From the NCBI GenBank assembly GCA_037447455.1, contig JBBIGQ010000031.1:1-8869 (forward strand): 8,869 nucleotides of DNA. Direction: 5' to 3'. The translations under genes were made by a program, and so were the position numbers. The notes below the pieces were generated by a model that was given only the letters and a program-made list of their open reading frames with translations, was not told the DNA's origin and did no database searches. The stretch is from BPGX01 sp037447455. Lineage in GTDB: Bacteria > Bacteroidota > Bacteroidia > B-17B0 > Aurantibacillaceae. Shown in pieces: positions 7,218 through 8,869 of this stretch (position 1 is the stretch's first letter; the number at the start of each line of letters is the position of its first letter).

Positions 7218-8256
7218 ATGTTGCTGCAAAAAAAACGCGTTGCAAACATTTAGAATACTCAATATACTTATTACCCTGCTGGCCATAATAACCATATTTT
7301 ATTATTATGGTTATCCTCAGGATGAAGCCTCTAAGGCAACCTGTCTGAACATTATCAAAGGCAGCTTTGCATTTTATATCTTTTATTTCTTGCTTAGATT
7401 TATATATGATTTCGAACCAAAAAAATTTCTAAAAGAAAATTGGTTTGAAGGGCTAATGATGCTCTTTTTGGTAATTGAAGGTATTAGTTATAATCTATTT
7501 GATGCATTACTGTTTGAAAGGCTTTTCAAACAATTAGGCATTATTTATTTTACCGATTTCACAACTCTTTTCATACAGTTTTATTTTTTCATTGTGCTGA
7601 TTATAGAAGTGAGCAGAGCACATGGCACACTCTTACTAATGATGCCCGAAATGACTATGAACAGCGAAATGACTTTTATTGATGCACTATTTACGGCAAC
7701 AAGCGCTACCTGCGTTACAGGCCTAACTATTGTAGATACCGCTACTTTTTTCAATGTGAAAGGACAAGTTGTAATTTTACTGCCTATAAAATTAGGTGGA
7801 CTGAATATAGTGGCCTTTATTTCATTTATAATTATCATGTCCAAAATGGGTGTTGGCGTAAAATACCATTCCTTTATGGATGATTATGCCCGCAAAGGTA
7901 CCATTGAAAGCGCCATGAAAATGCTGCGGAAAATTTTATGGTGGAGTATTGTTTTTGAAATAGCTGGAACCATCATGATTTACTTGTTTATGGAAAGTGA
8001 CAATCCATTATTCAATAATAATGGAGAAAGAATTTTTGCCTCTTTTTTCCATGCTGTATCAGCTTTTAAAAATGCCGGTTTTTCAATTTTCACTGATGGT
8101 ATGTTTAATGAATATATTCGTTTCAATTATTTCGTACATATTGTAATTATTATTCTTATCTTTTTCGGATCATTGGGTTTTGCAGCACTGTTTGATATTT
8201 TTTCTTTCAAAAATTTACGTGATTTATTTTGCAAGGTTTACTATTTTTACACTTAG
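7218..8256 (+). pseudogene. trkH: TrkH-type potassium transporter, frameshifted at the start and truncated
   Basis: This is the N-terminal half of a TrkH/KtrB-family K+ transporter, the membrane subunit that pairs with TrkA. The continuous frame from 7240 gives 338 residues. Intact Bacteroidota homologues, from memory, are near 600. Hydrophobic segments are clear, and two of the four pore loops are present (numbering from 7240): SATCVTGLT (155-163) and FHAVSAFKNAGFSIF (270-284). Loops three and four are missing. The likely original start is ATG at 7218, 2 bp after the kinase stop: with seven As instead of eight at 7228-7235 it would read MLLQKNALQTFRIL in frame, so the run probably gained an A; translation from TTG at 7240 is the alternative. 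Homology stops near 8222 (after FSFKNLRD), where insertion-sequence DNA begins, and the stop at 8254-8256 belongs to that DNA. Confidence 0.87.
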
Positions 8257-8267
8257 AAACTTGCAAA
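8228..8267. repeat. Hairpin at the IS left end
   Basis: The arms are TTTGCAAG (8228-8235) and CTTGCAAA (8260-8267). Three more pairs (8237-8239 with 8257-8259) form if G8236 is bulged, leaving a 17-nt loop that contains the trkH stop codon. It lies at the trkH/IS junction and 9 bp before the transposase ATG, where it could limit read-through transcription or serve as a transposase-recognised end. Confidence 0.5.
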
Positions 8268-8276
8268 CACACACAA

Positions 8277-8869
8277 ATGTTACCATCAAAAAAAGACTAA
8301 AATCAAGGCAGTTTATTTTTCTCATTTGCCGATACGTTGAATGCCAAACACGCATTGTTTATTTTAGCTGACAAAATAAATTGGAGGATTTTTGAAGACG
8401 CCTTTGAGCCACTTTATTGCCAAGATAATGGTCGTACGGCAAAGCACATTCGCTTAATGACAGGCTTGTTGTTGTTAAAGCACATTCGCAATGTATCAGA
8501 CGAAAGTGTGGTGGAGCAGTGGAGCGAGAACATTTACTACCAATATTTTTGTGGAGAAAAAGCCTTTGTTGCCGGAGTGCCATGTGAGGCATCAGAGCTT
8601 GTTCATTTTAGACATAGAATAGGCGAAAAAGGAATAGAACTGATTTTGCAAGAGCGCATAAGAGTAAATGGGAAAGATGGACAAGACAACCATGTAAGCA
8701 TTGACACTACTGTTCAGGAGAAAAATATTACCTTCCCTACAGATGCAAAATTGCACAAAAAAATCATTAAAAAATGTCAGCAAATTGCCCGCAAAGAACA
8801 ACTTCCGGTAAGACAAACATACACACAAACACTCAAAAAATTGAGCAGGGACCAACGCTTTAGAAACCA
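8277..8869 (+). pseudogene. IS5-family transposase, early stop, 3' end outside the window
   Basis: From the ATG at 8277 the frame reads MLPSKKD, then meets TAA at 8298-8300, and is then open to the window edge for 189 more codons. The product is an IS5-family DDE transposase: NQGSLFFSFADTLN, ILADKINW, the helical LMTGLLLLKHIRNVSDE segment, SELVHFRHRIGEKG, then SIDTTVQEKNITFPTDAKL with the first catalytic Asp (codon 8703-8705, about residue 143). The second Asp and the Glu lie beyond the window. The stop could be a point mutation of a Lys, Gln or Glu codon. Otherwise translation would have to start inside the conserved domain, for example at TTG 8337, which would lose conserved residues. The sequence is otherwise free of frameshifts, so inactivation appears recent. 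Confidence 0.82.

Larger units (their letters stand above)
8223..8869 (+). mobile_element. IS5-family insertion sequence, left end, partial
   Basis: The element interrupts trkH and continues past the right edge. Its left boundary lies between about 8222, the last base with TrkH homology, and 8276, just before the transposase start. It cannot be fixed more closely without the right end or the target duplication. The near-end DNA contains a perfect inverted repeat TTTGCAAG (8228-8235) and CTTGCAAA (8260-8267), extendable to 11 bp with one bulged G, around a short loop. It may be a terminal or sub-terminal structure of the element. The transposase reads away from the junction. Confidence 0.75.

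Noticed and set aside
8359..8855. Two minus-strand ORFs (8359-8592 and 8592-8855)
   Set aside because: Antisense to the transposase, whose plus-strand frame is open and carries IS5-family motifs.

Overview
The window looks like part of a Bacteroidota chromosome, judged by AT-rich DNA, a TTTG-N20-TAnnTTTG promoter without Shine-Dalgarno sites, and protein sequences closest in feel to Bacteroidota families. It splits into an intact half and a decayed half.

Left edge (1-690): a short unrecognised ORF, then a 112-bp imperfect palindrome that recalls a gene-cassette recombination site or a small non-autonomous repeat, then a hairpin terminator. Next, on the minus strand, is an intact, tightly packed four-gene operon read from about 4325 down to 641: an SbtA-type bicarbonate permease, a small SbtB-like PII protein, an uncharacterised zinc-ribbon protein of the DUF6671 type, and a type II isocitrate dehydrogenase whose cofactor-pocket residues suggest NAD+. 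One near-perfect Bacteroidota promoter lies just before sbtA and one rho-independent terminator follows the dehydrogenase, so the unit appears self-contained. It may join inorganic-carbon uptake, PII-type nucleotide/carbon sensing and the CO2-releasing TCA step that makes 2-oxoglutarate.

Centre (4312-5045): a 734-bp divergent intergenic region with promoters near both ends and no convincing gene between them.

Right half (5046-8869, plus strand): three head-to-tail genes, an aspartate-type aminotransferase, a heptose-7-phosphate kinase (RfaE1/HldE N-terminal type) and a TrkH potassium transporter. All are broken by small indels and the last is cut off by an IS5-family insertion sequence that runs off the window. 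Seven single-base frameshifts, one probable in-frame deletion, two active-site substitutions and a truncation lie within 3.2 kb, while the neighbouring 3.6-kb operon has none. The block therefore reads as a pseudogene cluster rather than random sequencing error, although several indels sit in A-runs and error or transcriptional slippage cannot be fully excluded. The transposase itself has an early in-frame stop.
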